Notes: a model not told the origin generated them from the letters alone. 50,214 nucleotides of DNA from Pseudomonas fuscovaginae SE-1 (GCF_000364705.1 NZ_AQOH01000104.1:1-50214); one strand, 5' to 3'. Shown: positions 1 to 17,389, numbered from the stretch's first letter. Program-made: numbers and translations.

Positions 1-17
1 TGTCGAGGCTGCTTGAT

Positions 18-150
18 GTGGCGAGCGGGCTTGCCCGCGCTGGGGTGCAAGGCACCCCTGAAGCCTGCTGGTTGCGTCAGTCCAGGTGACACGCGCTGCC
101 TGAGTTGCGGCTGCCTTGCAGCCGGGCGAGCGGGCAAGCCCGCTCGCCAC
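18..150. repeat. Composite REP palindrome (REPIN-like), copy A
   Basis: The outer arms at 18-30 and 138-150 are perfect 13-bp inverted repeats (GTGGCGAGCGGGC). Each arm contains the small GC-rich palindrome typical of Pseudomonas REP sequences. Between them lie two perfect 7-bp hairpins with 3-base loops: GGGGTGC/GCACCCC at 42-58 and CGGCTGC/GCAGCCG at 108-124. The element sits just past the 3' end of ponA. REPINs are nonautonomous repeats mobilised by RAYT transposases; no such gene is in the window. It could also act as a transcript-end or mRNA-stabilising structure for ponA. The rest of 1-212 shows no gene. Confidence 0.85.
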
Positions 151-212
151 AAGCGCCCGCCTGTCAGGCGTGTCCACCCCACTCCATTGTTGGAGGAGTC
201 ATTCCCGTCTGG

Positions 213-2648
213 TCAGAACAGATCGATCGGCGCGGATTCGTCTGCTGGCAGAGGGCTGCCAGGGGCGCTGCCGCCAGTGCCCAGTTCGTTGACCGACGGC
301 GGCGTATCCTCGCTCTTGAACAGCTCGAAGTAGGCGTTCGGCGTGCCGGGTACCGCTGCGCGGCCGCTGACCGGGTCGACCCGCAGGCTGAGGATGCCTT
401 CCGGCTCGGCCTGGGTGTGCGGGGGCTTGTCCTTGAGCGCGGCGCCCATGTAGTCCATCCAGATCGGCAGCGACACCGTGCCGCCGAACTCGCGGCGGCC
501 AAGGCTCTCCGGCTGGTCGAAGCCGGTCCAGACGGTGGTCACGTAGTCGGCGTTGTAGCCGCTGAACCAGGCATCCTTGGATTCGTTGGTGGTGCCGGTC
601 TTGCCCGCCAGGTCGCTGCGGCCCAGGGCCAGGGCGCGGCGGCCGGTGCCGAGCTTGATCACGTCCTCGAGCATGCTGTTGAGGATGTAGGTGGTGCGTC
701 CGTCGACGATGCGCTCGGCGACAGCCGGTGCCTGGGCGGCAGGCGCCGGGCCTTCGCTGGTGCCGTTGATGGTGAAGCTCGAATGGCTTGGTGCGGCGAT
801 CCCGTTGCTGGCGGCCATGCCGGTCGGTACGCTCGGCGGGTTGGCGACGAACAGGGTCTCGCCGTTGCGGCTTTCGATCTTGTCGATCAGGTACGGGGTG
901 ATCTTGTAGCCGCCGTTGGCAAAGGTGCTCCAGCCGGTGGCGATTTCCATCGGTGTCAGGGTCGCGGTACCCAGGGCCAGGGACAGGTTGCGTGGCAGGT
1001 CCTGCTTGTTGAAGCCGAACCGGGCAATGTAGTCGATGGTCTTGTCGACGCCCAGGCTTTGCAGCAGGCGGATCGACACCAGGTTGCGCGACTTGTACAG
1101 CGCCTCGCGCAGGCGGATCGGGCCGAGGAAGGTGTTGGTGTCGTTCTTCGGTCGCCAGACCTTGTCCAGGTACTCGTCGACGAACACGATCGGCGCGTCG
1201 TTGACCAGGCTGGCCGCGGTATAGCCGTTGTCCAGGGCCGCGCTGTAGATGAACGGCTTGAAGCTCGAGCCGGGCTGGCGCTTGGCCTGCATGGCGCGGT
1301 TGTAGTTGCTCTGCTCGAAGGCGAAGCCGCCGACCAGGGCGCGAATGGCGCCGTTCTGCGGGTCGAGCGAGACCAGCGCGCTCTGGGCGGCCGGGATCTG
1401 GCTGAACTTGAGGCTGTTGTCGGCCTGGCGCTGGACGCGGATCAGATCGCCGACCTGGGCGACATCGGCAGGTTGCCTCGGTGCCGCGCCGATGCTGTTG
1501 GTGTTCAGGTAGGGGCGGGCCCACTTCATGGTGTCCCAGGCCACGGTTTCGATGCCGTTGCGGGTCAGTACGTGCAGGGCGTTCTTGTCCACCTGGGTGA
1601 CGATCGCCGGGTCGAGTCCGCTGATGGTGCGCTGCTTGCTCAGCTCGAGGTTCCAGGCCTCGCGGGTCTTGCCCGGCAGGCGCGACTCGGGGCCGCGGTA
1701 GCCATGGCGCTGGTCATAGGTGATCAGGCCTTCCTGGACCGCATGGTTGGCCATTTCCTGCAGGTTGCTCGGTACCGTGGTGGTGACGCGGAAACCTTCG
1801 GTGTAGGCGTCGCTGCCGTAGCGGCCGACCATTTCGGCGCGGGCCATCTCGGCGATGTACGGTGCGTTCACTTCCGGTGTCGGCACGTGGTAGCTGGCGT
1901 TCATCGGCTCGGCGAGGGCGGCCTGGTAGGCGGCTTCGTCGATCTTGCCCAACTTGTACATACGGCCGAGAATCCAGTCGCGGCGCTCCTTGGCCCGTAC
2001 CGGGTTGGCCAGCGGGTTGAAGCGCGACGGCGCCTTGGGCAGGCCGGCGATCGTGGCCATCTGGGCCAGGCTGATGTCGCGGATCGACTTGCCGTAATAA
2101 ACCTGCGATGCGGCTTCGATACCGTAGGCACGGTTGCCCAGGTAGATCTTGTTCACGTACAGCTCGAGGATTTCGTCCTTGGTCAGTTGGCGTTCGATCT
2201 GCAGGGCCAGAAGAATTTCATTGGTCTTGCGCGAGAAACTACGCTCACTGGACAGGAAGAAGTTCTTCGCCACCTGCATGGTGATGGTGCTGCCGCCGGA
2301 CTGGATGTGCCCGCTCTTGACCAGTTGGGTCGCGGCGCGCATCAGGCTGCTGGGGTCGACGCCATAGTGATTGGCGAAGTTGTCATCTTCGGCGCTGAGC
2401 AGGGCGTTGATGAAATTCGGGGGGATGTCGGCGAAGCGGATGGGAGAACGACGCATTTCGCCAAATTCTGCTATCAGTTTGCCATCGCTGGTGTAGACCC
2501 GCAGCGGAATCTGCAACTGGATGCTTCGCAGAGCCTCCACGGACGGCAGGCCCGGACTAAGATAGAGAAACGCGCCGCTCAGGACGAGCAGCAGCCCGCA
2601 GAATATGGCGACGAAAGACCACCCGAAAAACTTCAGCAGACGAATCAA
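213..2648 (-). CDS. ponA: Penicillin-binding protein 1A (bifunctional peptidoglycan synthase)
   Basis: This class A PBP polymerises lipid II into glycan strands (GT51 domain) and cross-links stem peptides (transpeptidase domain) at the periplasmic face of the inner membrane. The 811-residue product has the usual length. One N-terminal membrane helix (about residues 8-30) is followed by the GT51 domain with EDDNF and the GGSTITMQ motif near residues 90-130. The transpeptidase has the SxxK active site S461-S-F-K464, an SRN triad motif and KTGTT. The gene is divergent from pilM, as in other Pseudomonas. A candidate sigma-70 promoter lies upstream at 2741-2770. There is no sign of truncation. Confidence 0.97.
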   Translation of the reverse strand: MIRLLKFFGWSFVAIFCGLLLVLSGAFLYLSPGLPSVEALRSIQLQIPLRVYTSDGKLIAEFGEMRRSPIRFADIPPNFINALLSAEDDNFANHYGVDPSSLMRAATQLVKSGHIQSGGSTITMQVAKNFFLSSERSFSRKTNEILLALQIERQLTKDEILELYVNKIYLGNRAYGIEAASQVYYGKSIRDISLAQMATIAGLPKAPSRFNPLANPVRAKERRDWILGRMYKLGKIDEAAYQAALAEPMNASYHVPTPEVNAPYIAEMARAEMVGRYGSDAYTEGFRVTTTVPSNLQEMANHAVQEGLITYDQRHGYRGPESRLPGKTREAWNLELSKQRTISGLDPAIVTQVDKNALHVLTRNGIETVAWDTMKWARPYLNTNSIGAAPRQPADVAQVGDLIRVQRQADNSLKFSQIPAAQSALVSLDPQNGAIRALVGGFAFEQSNYNRAMQAKRQPGSSFKPFIYSAALDNGYTAASLVNDAPIVFVDEYLDKVWRPKNDTNTFLGPIRLREALYKSRNLVSIRLLQSLGVDKTIDYIARFGFNKQDLPRNLSLALGTATLTPMEIATGWSTFANGGYKITPYLIDKIESRNGETLFVANPPSVPTGMAASNGIAAPSHSSFTINGTSEGPAPAAQAPAVAERIVDGRTTYILNSMLEDVIKLGTGRRALALGRSDLAGKTGTTNESKDAWFSGYNADYVTTVWTGFDQPESLGRREFGGTVSLPIWMDYMGAALKDKPPHTQAEPEGILSLRVDPVSGRAAVPGTPNAYFELFKSEDTPPSVNELGTGGSAPGSPLPADESAPIDLF

Positions 2649-2740
2649 GGCTTGTGGATTTCCAGATAAAAGAATGAGTTGGGCGTCAGGCTAGATTCAC
2701 GGCAAGCGCTGGTTCGACGACTCGGAGAAAAGCGTGGGGC

Positions 2741-2770
2741 ATTATAAGCATTTTTGGCCTTGAGCGTCAT
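2741..2770 (-). promoter_or_regulatory. Candidate sigma-70 promoter for ponA
   Basis: Read on the minus strand there is a perfect -10 TATAAT (2741-2746) preceded by an 18-bp spacer and a weak -35 ATGACG (2765-2770, four of six consensus bases). It lies about 90 bp upstream of the ponA start in the divergent ponA/pilM gap. No equally good promoter was seen for pilM; TATTAA at 2792-2797 is a weak candidate. Prediction by inspection only. Confidence 0.5.
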
Positions 2771-2824
2771 TTGCGCTTATGTCAAGACTGCTATTAAATG
2801 CCCTTCATCATAAAGGGTCCGTAA

Positions 2825-3915
<1,091 letters not shown>

Positions 3916-3916
<1 letters not shown>

Positions 3917-4482
3917 TGGCGCGGATCAACCTTCTGCCCTGGCGCGAACAACTGCGTGAAGAACGACGCAAGCGTTTCCTGACGGCCCTGGTCGGGGTGC
4001 TGGTGATTTCGGTCGGTGTCATCCTGATTGCCGACCAGTACATCAGCCGCTCCATCGATCATCAGGTCGCGCGCAACGCCTATGTGAGCAAGGAAATCGC
4101 CCAACTGGACTCGCGGATCAAACAGATCAGCGACTTGAAAGCCCGTCGCCAGCAGTTGATCGAGCGGATGAAGATCATCCAGGACCTGCAGGGCAACCGT
4201 TCGATCAGCGGGCGGATCTTCGATCAATTGACGCGAACCCTGCCTGATGGCGTGTATTTCACGGATGTGAAGATGACCGGCAAGGTCATCGCGATCACCG
4301 GTGCGGCGGAGTCCAACAACCGCGTCTCTGACCTGATGCGCAACCTCGATGCCTCCGATTGGCTCGAGGCTCCCAGCCTGACCGAGGTCAAGGCGACCAC
4401 CAGTGGCACGGTCGACCAGGCCAATGTGTTCCAGTTGAGCGTGCGCCAGACCCAGCCTCCAGTTCCGGGGGCTGCCAGATGA
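3916..4482 (+). CDS. pilN: Type IV pilus inner-membrane protein PilN
   Basis: PilN is a bitopic inner-membrane protein. Its cytoplasmic N-terminal tail carries the PilM-binding motif, here INLLPWR at residues 4-10. One membrane helix follows (about residues 22-40), then a periplasmic coiled-coil and a ferredoxin-like domain that pairs with PilO. The length of 188 residues is normal. The gene overlaps pilM at its start and pilO at its end (ATGA), implying translational coupling and stoichiometric production of the alignment complex. Confidence 0.96.
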
Positions 4483-5102
4483 ATATTTCCGAACGGCTGG
4501 AAAACCTGCGCAAGATCGACATCGCCGATCTCGATATGCAGAACATCGGCTCCTGGCCGGCTGCGGTCAAGGTGTTCTGTGGGGTGATTGTCGCGGTGCT
4601 CGTGCTGGCGTTGGGCTACGTGGTTTACATTCAGGATCTGACCGAGCAACTGGACCAGCAGCGGGCGGGCGAGGTCACCCTCAAGGAGCAGTTCGCAACC
4701 AAGGCGCACCTGGCGGCCAACCTCGAAGCCTACACCCAGCAGATGCTCGACATGGAAGCCTCCTTCGGTGCGCTGCTCAAGCAACTGCCCAGCGATACCG
4801 AAGTACCGGGGCTGCTGGAAGACATCACGCGTACGGGCCTGGGCAGCGGGCTGGAGTTCGAGGAGATCAAGCTGTTGCCGGAAGTGGCGCAGCAGTTCTA
4901 TATCGAGCTGCCGATCCAGATCACCGTCACCGGTGCCTACCACGACCTCGCCACCTTCGTCAGCGGTGTCGCCAGCCTGCCACGGATCGTCACCCTGCAT
5001 GACTTCGAAATCAGGCCGGTGACCGAGGGCAATGGCAACAAGCTGCGCATGAACATTCTCGCCAAGACCTATCGCTACAACGACAAGGGACTGCAGAAAT
5101 GA
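4479..5102 (+). CDS. pilO: Type IV pilus inner-membrane protein PilO
   Basis: PilO heterodimerises with PilN in the periplasm and connects to PilP and the secretin. The ATG at 4479 overlaps the pilN stop (ATGA), gives 207 residues and starts MNISERLENLRKID. A longer frame open to 4359 runs through pilN and is not used. A membrane helix lies at about residues 28-47, followed by a coiled coil (QDLTEQLDQQ) and a C-terminal periplasmic domain with the GAYHDLATF segment typical of PilO. It overlaps pilP by 4 bases. Confidence 0.95.
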   Translation: MNISERLENLRKIDIADLDMQNIGSWPAAVKVFCGVIVAVLVLALGYVVYIQDLTEQLDQQRAGEVTLKEQFATKAHLAANLEAYTQQMLDMEASFGALLKQLPSDTEVPGLLEDITRTGLGSGLEFEEIKLLPEVAQQFYIELPIQITVTGAYHDLATFVSGVASLPRIVTLHDFEIRPVTEGNGNKLRMNILAKTYRYNDKGLQK

Positions 5103-5626
5103 TCGGCTTGCGCGGGTTGTGCGTGGGGCTGCTGACCCTGTTGCTGGCCGGCTGTGGCGGTGGCAATGATTTCAGCGACCTGGATGCCTACATGCGCGAG
5201 GTGCGTGCGCGGCCGGCCGGCAACATCGAGCCGACGCCGAAGTTTCAATCCTACGAGGCGTTCACCTACAACGCGTCTTCGCTGCGCAGTCCGTTCCAGC
5301 CGCCGGTCAAGATCGACCTGGTGAATCGCCAGAAAGGCTCGCGCGAGGTCAAGCCGGATCCGAACCGGACCAGGCAGTTCCTCGAAGGCTTCAATATCGA
5401 GCAGTTCGAGATGGTGGGCACCCTTTCCAATGCCGGCGGTACCTACGCCTTGCTGCGCGGGGCCGGTGGCGTTCATCGATTGAAGGTGGGCGATTACCTG
5501 GGGCGCAACGAGGGCCGTATCGTGGCTATCACCGATTCCCAGGTCGAAGTGATCGAGATCGTTCCGGACGGCGAAGGCGGCTGGCTGGAACGACCTCGCA
5601 CCATCCCCTTGAAAGAGCACTCATAG
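5099..5626 (+). CDS. pilP: Type IV pilus lipoprotein PilP
   Basis: PilP is an inner-membrane-anchored periplasmic lipoprotein that links PilN/PilO to the N0 domain of the PilQ secretin. The signal peptide ends in a clear lipobox, LLAGC, with lipid-attachment Cys19. The C-terminal half (about residues 95-170) is the beta-sandwich HR domain, including LKVGDYLG and NEGRI. The length of 175 residues is typical. It starts in a 4-base overlap with pilO and stops 11 bases before the preferred pilQ start. Confidence 0.95.
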   Translation: MIGLRGLCVGLLTLLLAGCGGGNDFSDLDAYMREVRARPAGNIEPTPKFQSYEAFTYNASSLRSPFQPPVKIDLVNRQKGSREVKPDPNRTRQFLEGFNIEQFEMVGTLSNAGGTYALLRGAGGVHRLKVGDYLGRNEGRIVAITDSQVEVIEIVPDGEGGWLERPRTIPLKEHS

Positions 5627-5637
5627 TGGAACTCGAT

Positions 5638-7713
5638 ATGAACAGGATCCTTTGCGCCCTCGGCCTTTCGCTATGGATGGCGCTGGTGTCGCCGATGGTG
5701 TTCGCCGCCAACCTCAAGAACCTCGACGTGGCGGCGCTGCCTGGGGATCGGGTCGAGATCAAGCTGGCCTTCGACAGCGCCCCTCCGGCTCCGCACGGCT
5801 ATACCACCGAGCAGCCGGCGCGGATTGCCCTGGACCTGACCGGGGTGGCCAGCCAGCTGACCACCCGGACTCGCGACCTGGGCGTGGGCAACGCGCGCAG
5901 CGTGACCGTGGTCGAAGCCAAGGATCGCACCCGGCTGATCATCAATCTGACCAAGCTGGCGCCCTACAGCACGCGGATCGATGGCAATAACCTGTTCGTG
6001 GTGGTCGGCCAGGGCGCGGTGCCCGCGGTTGCCAGCCAGGCAGCCGGCAGCCGGCCGGTGGCTGGCGCCGCGCAACCGGCGCGGGTGGCGCCCAAGGCCT
6101 ATGCGCCGGTGGGCAAGACCATTCGCAGCGTCGACTTCCAGCGTGGCGAGCAGGGCGAAGGCAATGTGGTCATCGAGCTTTCCGATCCTTCCATCAGCCC
6201 GGATATCCAGGAAAAGGGCGGCAAGATCAATGTGGACTTCCCGCGCACCCAGTTGCCGGAGTCCCTGCGCGTGCGCCTGGACGTGAAGGATTTCGCCACG
6301 CCGGTGCAGTACGTCAATGCCACGGCGTCCGCCGACCGCGCGAGCATTTCCATCGAGCCGGGCGGTGCCTTCGATTATTCGACCTATCAGACCGACAACA
6401 GGCTGACCATCAGCGTCCGCCCACTGACCGTCGATGACATTCAGCGACGCAACGCCGAGCGTTTTGTCTACAGCGGCGAAAAGCTGTCGCTGAACTTCCA
6501 GGACATCGACGTCCGCTCGGTGCTGCAACTGATCGCCGACTTCACCAACCTGAACCTGGTGGCCAGCGACACGGTGCAGGGCGGGATCACCCTGCGCCTG
6601 CAGAACGTGCCGTGGGACCAGGCGCTGGACCTGGTGCTCAAGACCAAGGGCCTGGACAAGCGCAAGATCGGCAACGTGCTGCTGGTGGCACCGGCGGACG
6701 AGATCGCCGCGCGTGAGCGCCAGGAGCTGGAGTCGCAGAAGCAGATCGCCGAACTGGCACCGTTGCGCCGCGAGCTGCTGCAGGTCAACTACGCCAAGGC
6801 CGCGGATATCGCCAAGCTGTTCCAGTCGGTCACCAGTGCCGAAAGCAAGGGGGACGAGCGTGGCTCGATCACCGTGGACGAGCGCACCAACAACATCATT
6901 GCCTACCAGACCCAGGAACGCCTCGATGAATTGCGGCGGATCGTGGCGCAGTTGGACATCCCGGTACGCCAGGTAATGATCGAGGCGCGTATCGTCGAAG
7001 CCAACGTCGGTTACGACAAGCAACTGGGTGCCCGCTGGGGCGGCAGCATTTCCGGTGGCAACTGGAAGACCAACGGCGGTTCGCCGACCTTGAGCCGCCT
7101 GACCGGCCAGAGTTCCAGCACGCCGTTCGTCGACCTGGGCGCCACTTCGGCGACCTCCGGTATCGGCATCGGCTTCGTCACCGACAACACCATTCTCGAC
7201 CTGGAGCTGAGCGCGATGGAGAAGACCGGCAACGGTGAGGTGGTGTCGCAGCCCAAGGTGGTCACGTCCGACAAGGAAACCGCGAAGATTCTCAAGGGTA
7301 CGGAGATCCCGTATCAGGAGTCGAGCTCCAGCGGCGCCACCTCGGTGTCCTTCAAGGAGGCTTCGCTGTCCCTCGAAGTGACGCCGCAGATCACTCCGGA
7401 CAACCGGATCATCATGGAAGTGAAGGTCACCAAGGACGAGCCGGACTACCAGAACGTGCTCAACAACGTACCGCCGATCAAGAAGAACGAAGTCAACGCC
7501 AAGGTGCTGGTCAACGACGGTGAAACCGTGGTGATCGGCGGCGTGTTCTCCAATACTCAGAGCAAAACCGAAGAGAAGGTGCCATTTCTGGGCGATGTGC
7601 CGTATGTTGGGCGCCTTTTCCGTCGGGACATCGTTTCGGAAGCAAAATCCGAGCTGCTGGTATTCCTGACTCCGCGTATCATGAATAACCAGGCGATTGC
7701 TGTGAGTCGTTGA
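5638..7713 (+). CDS. pilQ: Type IV pilus secretin PilQ
   Basis: PilQ forms the outer-membrane ring through which the pilus leaves the cell. I place the start at ATG 5638 ([13 protein letters not shown], 691 residues) because a GGA lies 7 bases upstream and a signal peptide ending in VFAAN follows at once. A GTG at 5626 overlapping the pilP stop would add four residues. After the signal come AMIN-type peptidoglycan-binding domains (about 25-260), a secretin N0/N1 region (about 285-430) and the C-terminal secretin beta-barrel with the [14 protein letters not shown] signature near the end. It is the last pil gene; aroK follows 4 bases later. Confidence 0.96.
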   Translation: MNRILCALGLSLWMALVSPMVFAANLKNLDVAALPGDRVEIKLAFDSAPPAPHGYTTEQPARIALDLTGVASQLTTRTRDLGVGNARSVTVVEAKDRTRLIINLTKLAPYSTRIDGNNLFVVVGQGAVPAVASQAAGSRPVAGAAQPARVAPKAYAPVGKTIRSVDFQRGEQGEGNVVIELSDPSISPDIQEKGGKINVDFPRTQLPESLRVRLDVKDFATPVQYVNATASADRASISIEPGGAFDYSTYQTDNRLTISVRPLTVDDIQRRNAERFVYSGEKLSLNFQDIDVRSVLQLIADFTNLNLVASDTVQGGITLRLQNVPWDQALDLVLKTKGLDKRKIGNVLLVAPADEIAARERQELESQKQIAELAPLRRELLQVNYAKAADIAKLFQSVTSAESKGDERGSITVDERTNNIIAYQTQERLDELRRIVAQLDIPVRQVMIEARIVEANVGYDKQLGARWGGSISGGNWKTNGGSPTLSRLTGQSSSTPFVDLGATSATSGIGIGFVTDNTILDLELSAMEKTGNGEVVSQPKVVTSDKETAKILKGTEIPYQESSSSGATSVSFKEASLSLEVTPQITPDNRIIMEVKVTKDEPDYQNVLNNVPPIKKNEVNAKVLVNDGETVVIGGVFSNTQSKTEEKVPFLGDVPYVGRLFRRDIVSEAKSELLVFLTPRIMNNQAIAVSR

Positions 7714-7717
7714 TTCT

Positions 7718-8236
7718 GTGCGAAATTTGATTCTTGTTGGGCCTATGGGGGCTGGAAAGAGCACCATAGGTCGTTTGCTGGCCAAAGAGTTGCGTCTGCC
7801 TTTCAAGGATTCCGACAAGGAAATTGAATTGCGCACCGGCGCGAATATTCCGTGGATCTTCGACAAGGAAGGCGAACCGGGCTTCCGTGACCGTGAGCAG
7901 GCGATGATTGCCGAGCTGTGTGCCAGCGACGGCGTGGTCCTGGCCACCGGCGGGGGCGCGGTGATGCGCGATGAAAACCGCCAGGCGCTGCATGCCGGCG
8001 GGCGGGTGGTCTACCTGCATGCCTCGGTGGAGCAGCAGGTGGGGCGTACCGCCCGCGACCGCAACCGGCCGCTGCTGCGTACGGCCGATCCGGCGAAAAC
8101 CCTGCGTGACCTGCTGGCGATCCGTGATCCGCTTTATCGGGAAATCGCCGATCTGGTGGTGGAAACCGATGAGCGGCCGCCACGCATGGTCGTGCTGGAC
8201 ATCCTTGAGCGCTTGCAGCAGCTACCTCCCCGTTAA
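7718..8236 (+). CDS. aroK: Shikimate kinase
   Basis: Shikimate kinase phosphorylates shikimate to shikimate 3-phosphate with ATP, the fifth step towards chorismate. The 172-residue protein has the Walker A motif GPMGAGKST near the N-terminus, the substrate-binding D-S-D and GFRDRE segments, the GGGAV loop and the lid arginines in RTARDRNRP. The start is GTG at 7718, 4 bases after pilQ. The conserved pilQ-aroK-aroB order is typical of gammaproteobacteria and suggests cotranscription. A 149-bp gap separates it from aroB. Confidence 0.96.
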   Translation: MRNLILVGPMGAGKSTIGRLLAKELRLPFKDSDKEIELRTGANIPWIFDKEGEPGFRDREQAMIAELCASDGVVLATGGGAVMRDENRQALHAGGRVVYLHASVEQQVGRTARDRNRPLLRTADPAKTLRDLLAIRDPLYREIADLVVETDERPPRMVVLDILERLQQLPPR

Positions 8237-8385
8237 AGCAGGCGAGGAAATGCGCTATCCTCGACGCCCGCCATGCCCGCTCGCGGTCATGGCTCAAGGC
8301 CATCGGGCCGCGCCGGAAACCGACGCCGCCAACAATCGTTAATCCTGGGACTGGACGCCCGCGTCCATCTTCACTGTGGGGACTC

Positions 8386-9486
8386 ATGCAGACACTTAAG
8401 GTCGATCTTGGCGAGCGCAGCTACCCGATTCACATTGGCGAGGGGTTGCTGGACCAGCCCGAGCTGCTGACGCCGCACATTGCCGGTCGGCAAGTTGCAA
8501 TCGTCTCCAACGAAACCGTTGCGCCGCTCTATCTAGAGCGCCTGAGCCGCAGCCTGGCGGCCTATTCGGTGATTTCTGTGGTGCTGCCCGACGGCGAGGC
8601 CTTCAAGAACTGGGAAACCCTGCAGCTGATTTTCGACGGCCTGCTCAAGGCCCGTCACGACCGTCGCACCACCATCATCGCCCTGGGCGGCGGGGTCATC
8701 GGTGACATGGCCGGTTTTGCCGCGGCCTGTTATCAGCGCGGAGTGGACTTTATCCAGGTACCGACTACCTTGTTGTCGCAGGTCGATTCGTCGGTGGGCG
8801 GCAAGACCGGTATCAACCACCCGCTGGGCAAGAACATGGTCGGGGCGTTCTATCAGCCGAACGCGGTGCTGATCGATACCGCGAGCCTCAAGACGTTGCC
8901 GGCCCGCGAGCTGTCGGCGGGGCTGGCGGAGGTCATCAAGTACGGGCTCATCTGCGACGAGCCATTCCTGACCTGGCTGGAGGAGCACGTCGATGCCCTG
9001 CGTGGCCTGGACCAGGCGGCCCTGACCGTGGCCATCGAGCGTTCCTGCGCGGCCAAGGCGGCGGTAGTCGGTGCCGATGAGCGCGAGTCCGGCGTGCGTG
9101 CCACGCTCAACCTCGGGCACACCTTCGGTCATGCCATCGAAACCCACATGGGCTATGGCGTATGGCTGCACGGCGAGGCGGTGGCTGCGGGTACGGTCAT
9201 GGCACTGGAAATGTCCACGCGCCTGGGCTGGATCAGCGAGGCCGAGCGCGACCGTGGTATTCGCCTGTTCCAGCGTGCGGGCTTGCCGGTCATTCCTCCG
9301 CAGGAGATGACCGAAGCCGATTTTCTCGAACACATGGCGGTTGACAAGAAAGTGATCGATGGTCGCATGCGCCTGGTGCTGTTGCGCCGCTTGGGCGAAG
9401 CCGTGGTGACCGACGATTATCCGAAAGAGGTTCTACAGGCCACGCTGGGTGCGGACTACCGCGCCTTGGCTCAGCTTAAAGGTTGA
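8386..9486 (+). CDS. aroB: 3-dehydroquinate synthase
   Basis: This enzyme converts DAHP to 3-dehydroquinate, the second step of the shikimate pathway, using NAD+ and a divalent metal. The 366-residue protein contains the NAD-binding [11 protein letters not shown], the [18 protein letters not shown] core and the metal-binding [10 protein letters not shown]. Its length is that of the bacterial single-domain family. The start ATG follows a GGGGA. The 149-bp upstream gap may hold a weak internal promoter, but none is convincing by eye. Confidence 0.97.
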   Translation: MQTLKVDLGERSYPIHIGEGLLDQPELLTPHIAGRQVAIVSNETVAPLYLERLSRSLAAYSVISVVLPDGEAFKNWETLQLIFDGLLKARHDRRTTIIALGGGVIGDMAGFAAACYQRGVDFIQVPTTLLSQVDSSVGGKTGINHPLGKNMVGAFYQPNAVLIDTASLKTLPARELSAGLAEVIKYGLICDEPFLTWLEEHVDALRGLDQAALTVAIERSCAAKAAVVGADERESGVRATLNLGHTFGHAIETHMGYGVWLHGEAVAAGTVMALEMSTRLGWISEAERDRGIRLFQRAGLPVIPPQEMTEADFLEHMAVDKKVIDGRMRLVLLRRLGEAVVTDDYPKEVLQATLGADYRALAQLKG

Positions 9487-9496
9487 TTAGATTCCG

Positions 9497-11086
9497 ATGA
9501 CTAGTTTGCATGCCGACGAGGCTTTCCTCGGCCATTATCAGTTGAGTCACGATCCTTTCGCTCCACGGGTGCCTGGCTTCAAGTTTTTCCCGGCCCAGCG
9601 CAAGCCGGTACTGGGGCAGTTGCATCACCTGGCCCGCTACAGCCAATTGCTGCTGGTGGTCACAGGTCCCCTGGGGAGCGGCAAGACCCTGCTGCGTCAG
9701 GCGTTGGTGGCCAGCACCAACAAGCAGTCGGTGCAGAGCGTGGTGGTTTCCGCTCGCGGTGCCGGTGATGCGGCCGGTGTGCTGTACCAGATCGCCCAGG
9801 CGCTGAATGTGGCCGAGACCGACGTTTCCTCTATCCTGGCACAGGTGGTGCAACTGGCGCTCACCGGCCAGGAGGTCTATCTGCTGGTCGACGATGCCGA
9901 GCAACTGGACGATTCGGCGATCGAGGCCCTGCTGGCTCTGGCCGCCGGAGCTCCGGAAGGCCGGCCGCATGTCTTCCTGTTCGGCGAGTCGTCGCTGATT
10001 GCCGCTCTGGAGCCGCACAGCGCGCAGGAAGAGCATTTTCACGTGATTGAGCTGCAGCCCTACACGGAAGAGGAAACCCGCGAATATCTGGCCCAGCGCC
10101 TGGAGGGGGCGGGGCAGGGGATAGAACTTTTTTCCGCTGAGCAGATCACTGAGATTCATGAAAGCGCCGAGGGTTGGCCTGGCAACATCAACCAGGTGGC
10201 CCGCGACGCGATGATCGAAGCCATGATTGCCAGCCGCTCCGCGGTCAAGCGACCAAGTATGGGGTTCAAGATGTCAAAGAAATACGTGTTGGCGTTGTCC
10301 GGCGTGGTGGTGGTCGCGATCGCTGCGGCCTGGATGAGTTCGGGTCGCAGCAAGGCGCCGGTAACCGCCGGTGCGCCAAGCGAACAGGCCCAACTGCCTC
10401 TGGGGCAGGCGCCGAAGCCCGGCAGTGGTCCGGCGGTCGAGTTCGCCGGCAATTCGCAACCGATGCCACTGCCGTTGGTCGGCCAGTCGCAACCGGTGAT
10501 GCGCGGTCCGCTGGCTGAAGCGGCCGGTGGCATGCCGGAAGGCGATGACGGTGGCGCTCCGGCGGTGGATGGCGGCGTGGCGCAGCCGCCAACCGTGACC
10601 ACCACCGCACCACCGCTGGGCGTGCCGGCGGGTCCGGCACCGACGCCGGCTCGCCCGACGCCGGCACCTGCCCAGGTAGCCACGGCCAAGCCGGCCGCTC
10701 CCGCCGCCAAGCCAGCGCAGACGCCAGTGCCGGTGCCGGCCGCCAAGCCGGTGGCCAAGGCCGAGAAGCCAGTTGCCGCAGCGGCCAAGCCGGCTGCCGG
10801 CAGTAGCTGGTACGCAGGCCAGGCTCCTGGCCACTACGTGGTGCAGATCCTCGGTACCAGTTCCGAAGCCACTGCCCAGAACTTCGTCAAGGAGCAGGGC
10901 GGCGAGTACCGTTATTTCAAGAAAGTGCTCAACGGCAAGCCGCTTTATGTGATCACTTATGGTAGTTTCGCCAGCCGCGATGCAGCGGTAAACGCTATCA
11001 AGGCCTTGCCAGCGAAGGTTCAGGCTGGTAAACCTTGGCCACGCACTGTCGCCAGCGTCCAACAGGACCTCGCCACAACTCGCTGA
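9497..11086 (+). CDS. AAA ATPase with C-terminal SPOR domain (DamX-like)
   Basis: The protein is predicted to be a bitopic inner-membrane protein of 529 residues. It has an N-terminal ExeA-type AAA ATPase with Walker A GPLGSGKT (about 57-64) and Walker B-like VYLLVDDAEQL. One membrane helix follows at about 263-280, then a long Ala/Pro/Lys linker with repeated AKP units (about 385-440). A C-terminal SPOR domain (about 444-525) binds denuded glycan at division septa. It occupies the damX position downstream of aroB, and this ATPase-SPOR form is normal for Pseudomonas. A role in cell division is inferred from the SPOR domain. No strong Shine-Dalgarno is visible at the start. Confidence 0.9.
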   Translation: MTSLHADEAFLGHYQLSHDPFAPRVPGFKFFPAQRKPVLGQLHHLARYSQLLLVVTGPLGSGKTLLRQALVASTNKQSVQSVVVSARGAGDAAGVLYQIAQALNVAETDVSSILAQVVQLALTGQEVYLLVDDAEQLDDSAIEALLALAAGAPEGRPHVFLFGESSLIAALEPHSAQEEHFHVIELQPYTEEETREYLAQRLEGAGQGIELFSAEQITEIHESAEGWPGNINQVARDAMIEAMIASRSAVKRPSMGFKMSKKYVLALSGVVVVAIAAAWMSSGRSKAPVTAGAPSEQAQLPLGQAPKPGSGPAVEFAGNSQPMPLPLVGQSQPVMRGPLAEAAGGMPEGDDGGAPAVDGGVAQPPTVTTTAPPLGVPAGPAPTPARPTPAPAQVATAKPAAPAAKPAQTPVPVPAAKPVAKAEKPVAAAAKPAAGSSWYAGQAPGHYVVQILGTSSEATAQNFVKEQGGEYRYFKKVLNGKPLYVITYGSFASRDAAVNAIKALPAKVQAGKPWPRTVASVQQDLATTR

Positions 11087-11433
11087 TGAATCGGCGGCCT
11101 TACCCAGGTCGCCCTTCCGGCACCTCAAAATTTCCACATAGGCGCGCAGCCCGCAAAGCTGCGTGCCTTGTGGTGTCTGCGTCACGGTAGGTTTGAGTCG
11201 TCACGGTCGAAATCCAAAAAATTTTGACTAACACGAAATATCGCTTTAAAACTTTCATAAATGCGACGCGAATTTTCGACATTTCGTCGCTAAATTTGTG
11301 GGCGTCTGTGTCGGTGTGTACAATGACCTCCCTTTTGCCCCTACAAAGTCGGCGTACGTTCGGCGTGGATGGTAAGCGGTTGAATTGAAAAGAAATTTGC
11401 CTCGTTCAGAGGCAGCCTGGTGAGAAAGTGTCT
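11087..11433 (+). promoter_or_regulatory. gltB upstream region with candidate sigma-70 promoter
   Basis: This is a 347-bp noncoding gap, clearly more AT-rich than its neighbours. A good promoter-like pair is present: -35 TTGTGG (11296-11301), a 17-bp spacer and -10 TACAAT (11319-11324), about 110 bp before the gltB start. A direct repeat GTCACGGT occurs twice in the 11180-11207 stretch, and a small hairpin GCCTC/GAGGC sits at 11399-11413 just ahead of the ribosome binding site. The long leader could carry nitrogen-responsive control, but no recognised binding site was identified. Confidence 0.55.
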
Positions 11434-17332
<5,899 letters not shown>

Positions 17333-17344
17333 GCCTCTGCCAGG

Positions 17345-17370
17345 CTCTTGCTGCCGTATGGCGGCAAGAG
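17345..17370 (+). terminator. Hairpin after gltD
   Basis: An 11-bp stem (CTCTTGCTGCC with GGCGGCAAGAG, one wobble pair) closes a GTAT tetraloop 12 bases after the gltD stop. There is no T-run behind it, so it may stabilise the 3' end rather than terminate alone; the stronger terminator lies at 17586. Confidence 0.5.
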
Positions 17371-17389
17371 TGCTCTGGTAAAGGGGGCT

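Noticed and set aside
105..2669. An 854-codon open frame on the plus strand opposite ponA
   Set aside because: It is the antisense shadow of ponA; the minus-strand product has all penicillin-binding motifs and the plus-strand translation resembles no protein family.
5671..7947. A 758-codon open frame antisense to pilQ and aroK
   Set aside because: It spans two well-supported genes on the other strand and has no recognisable domain.
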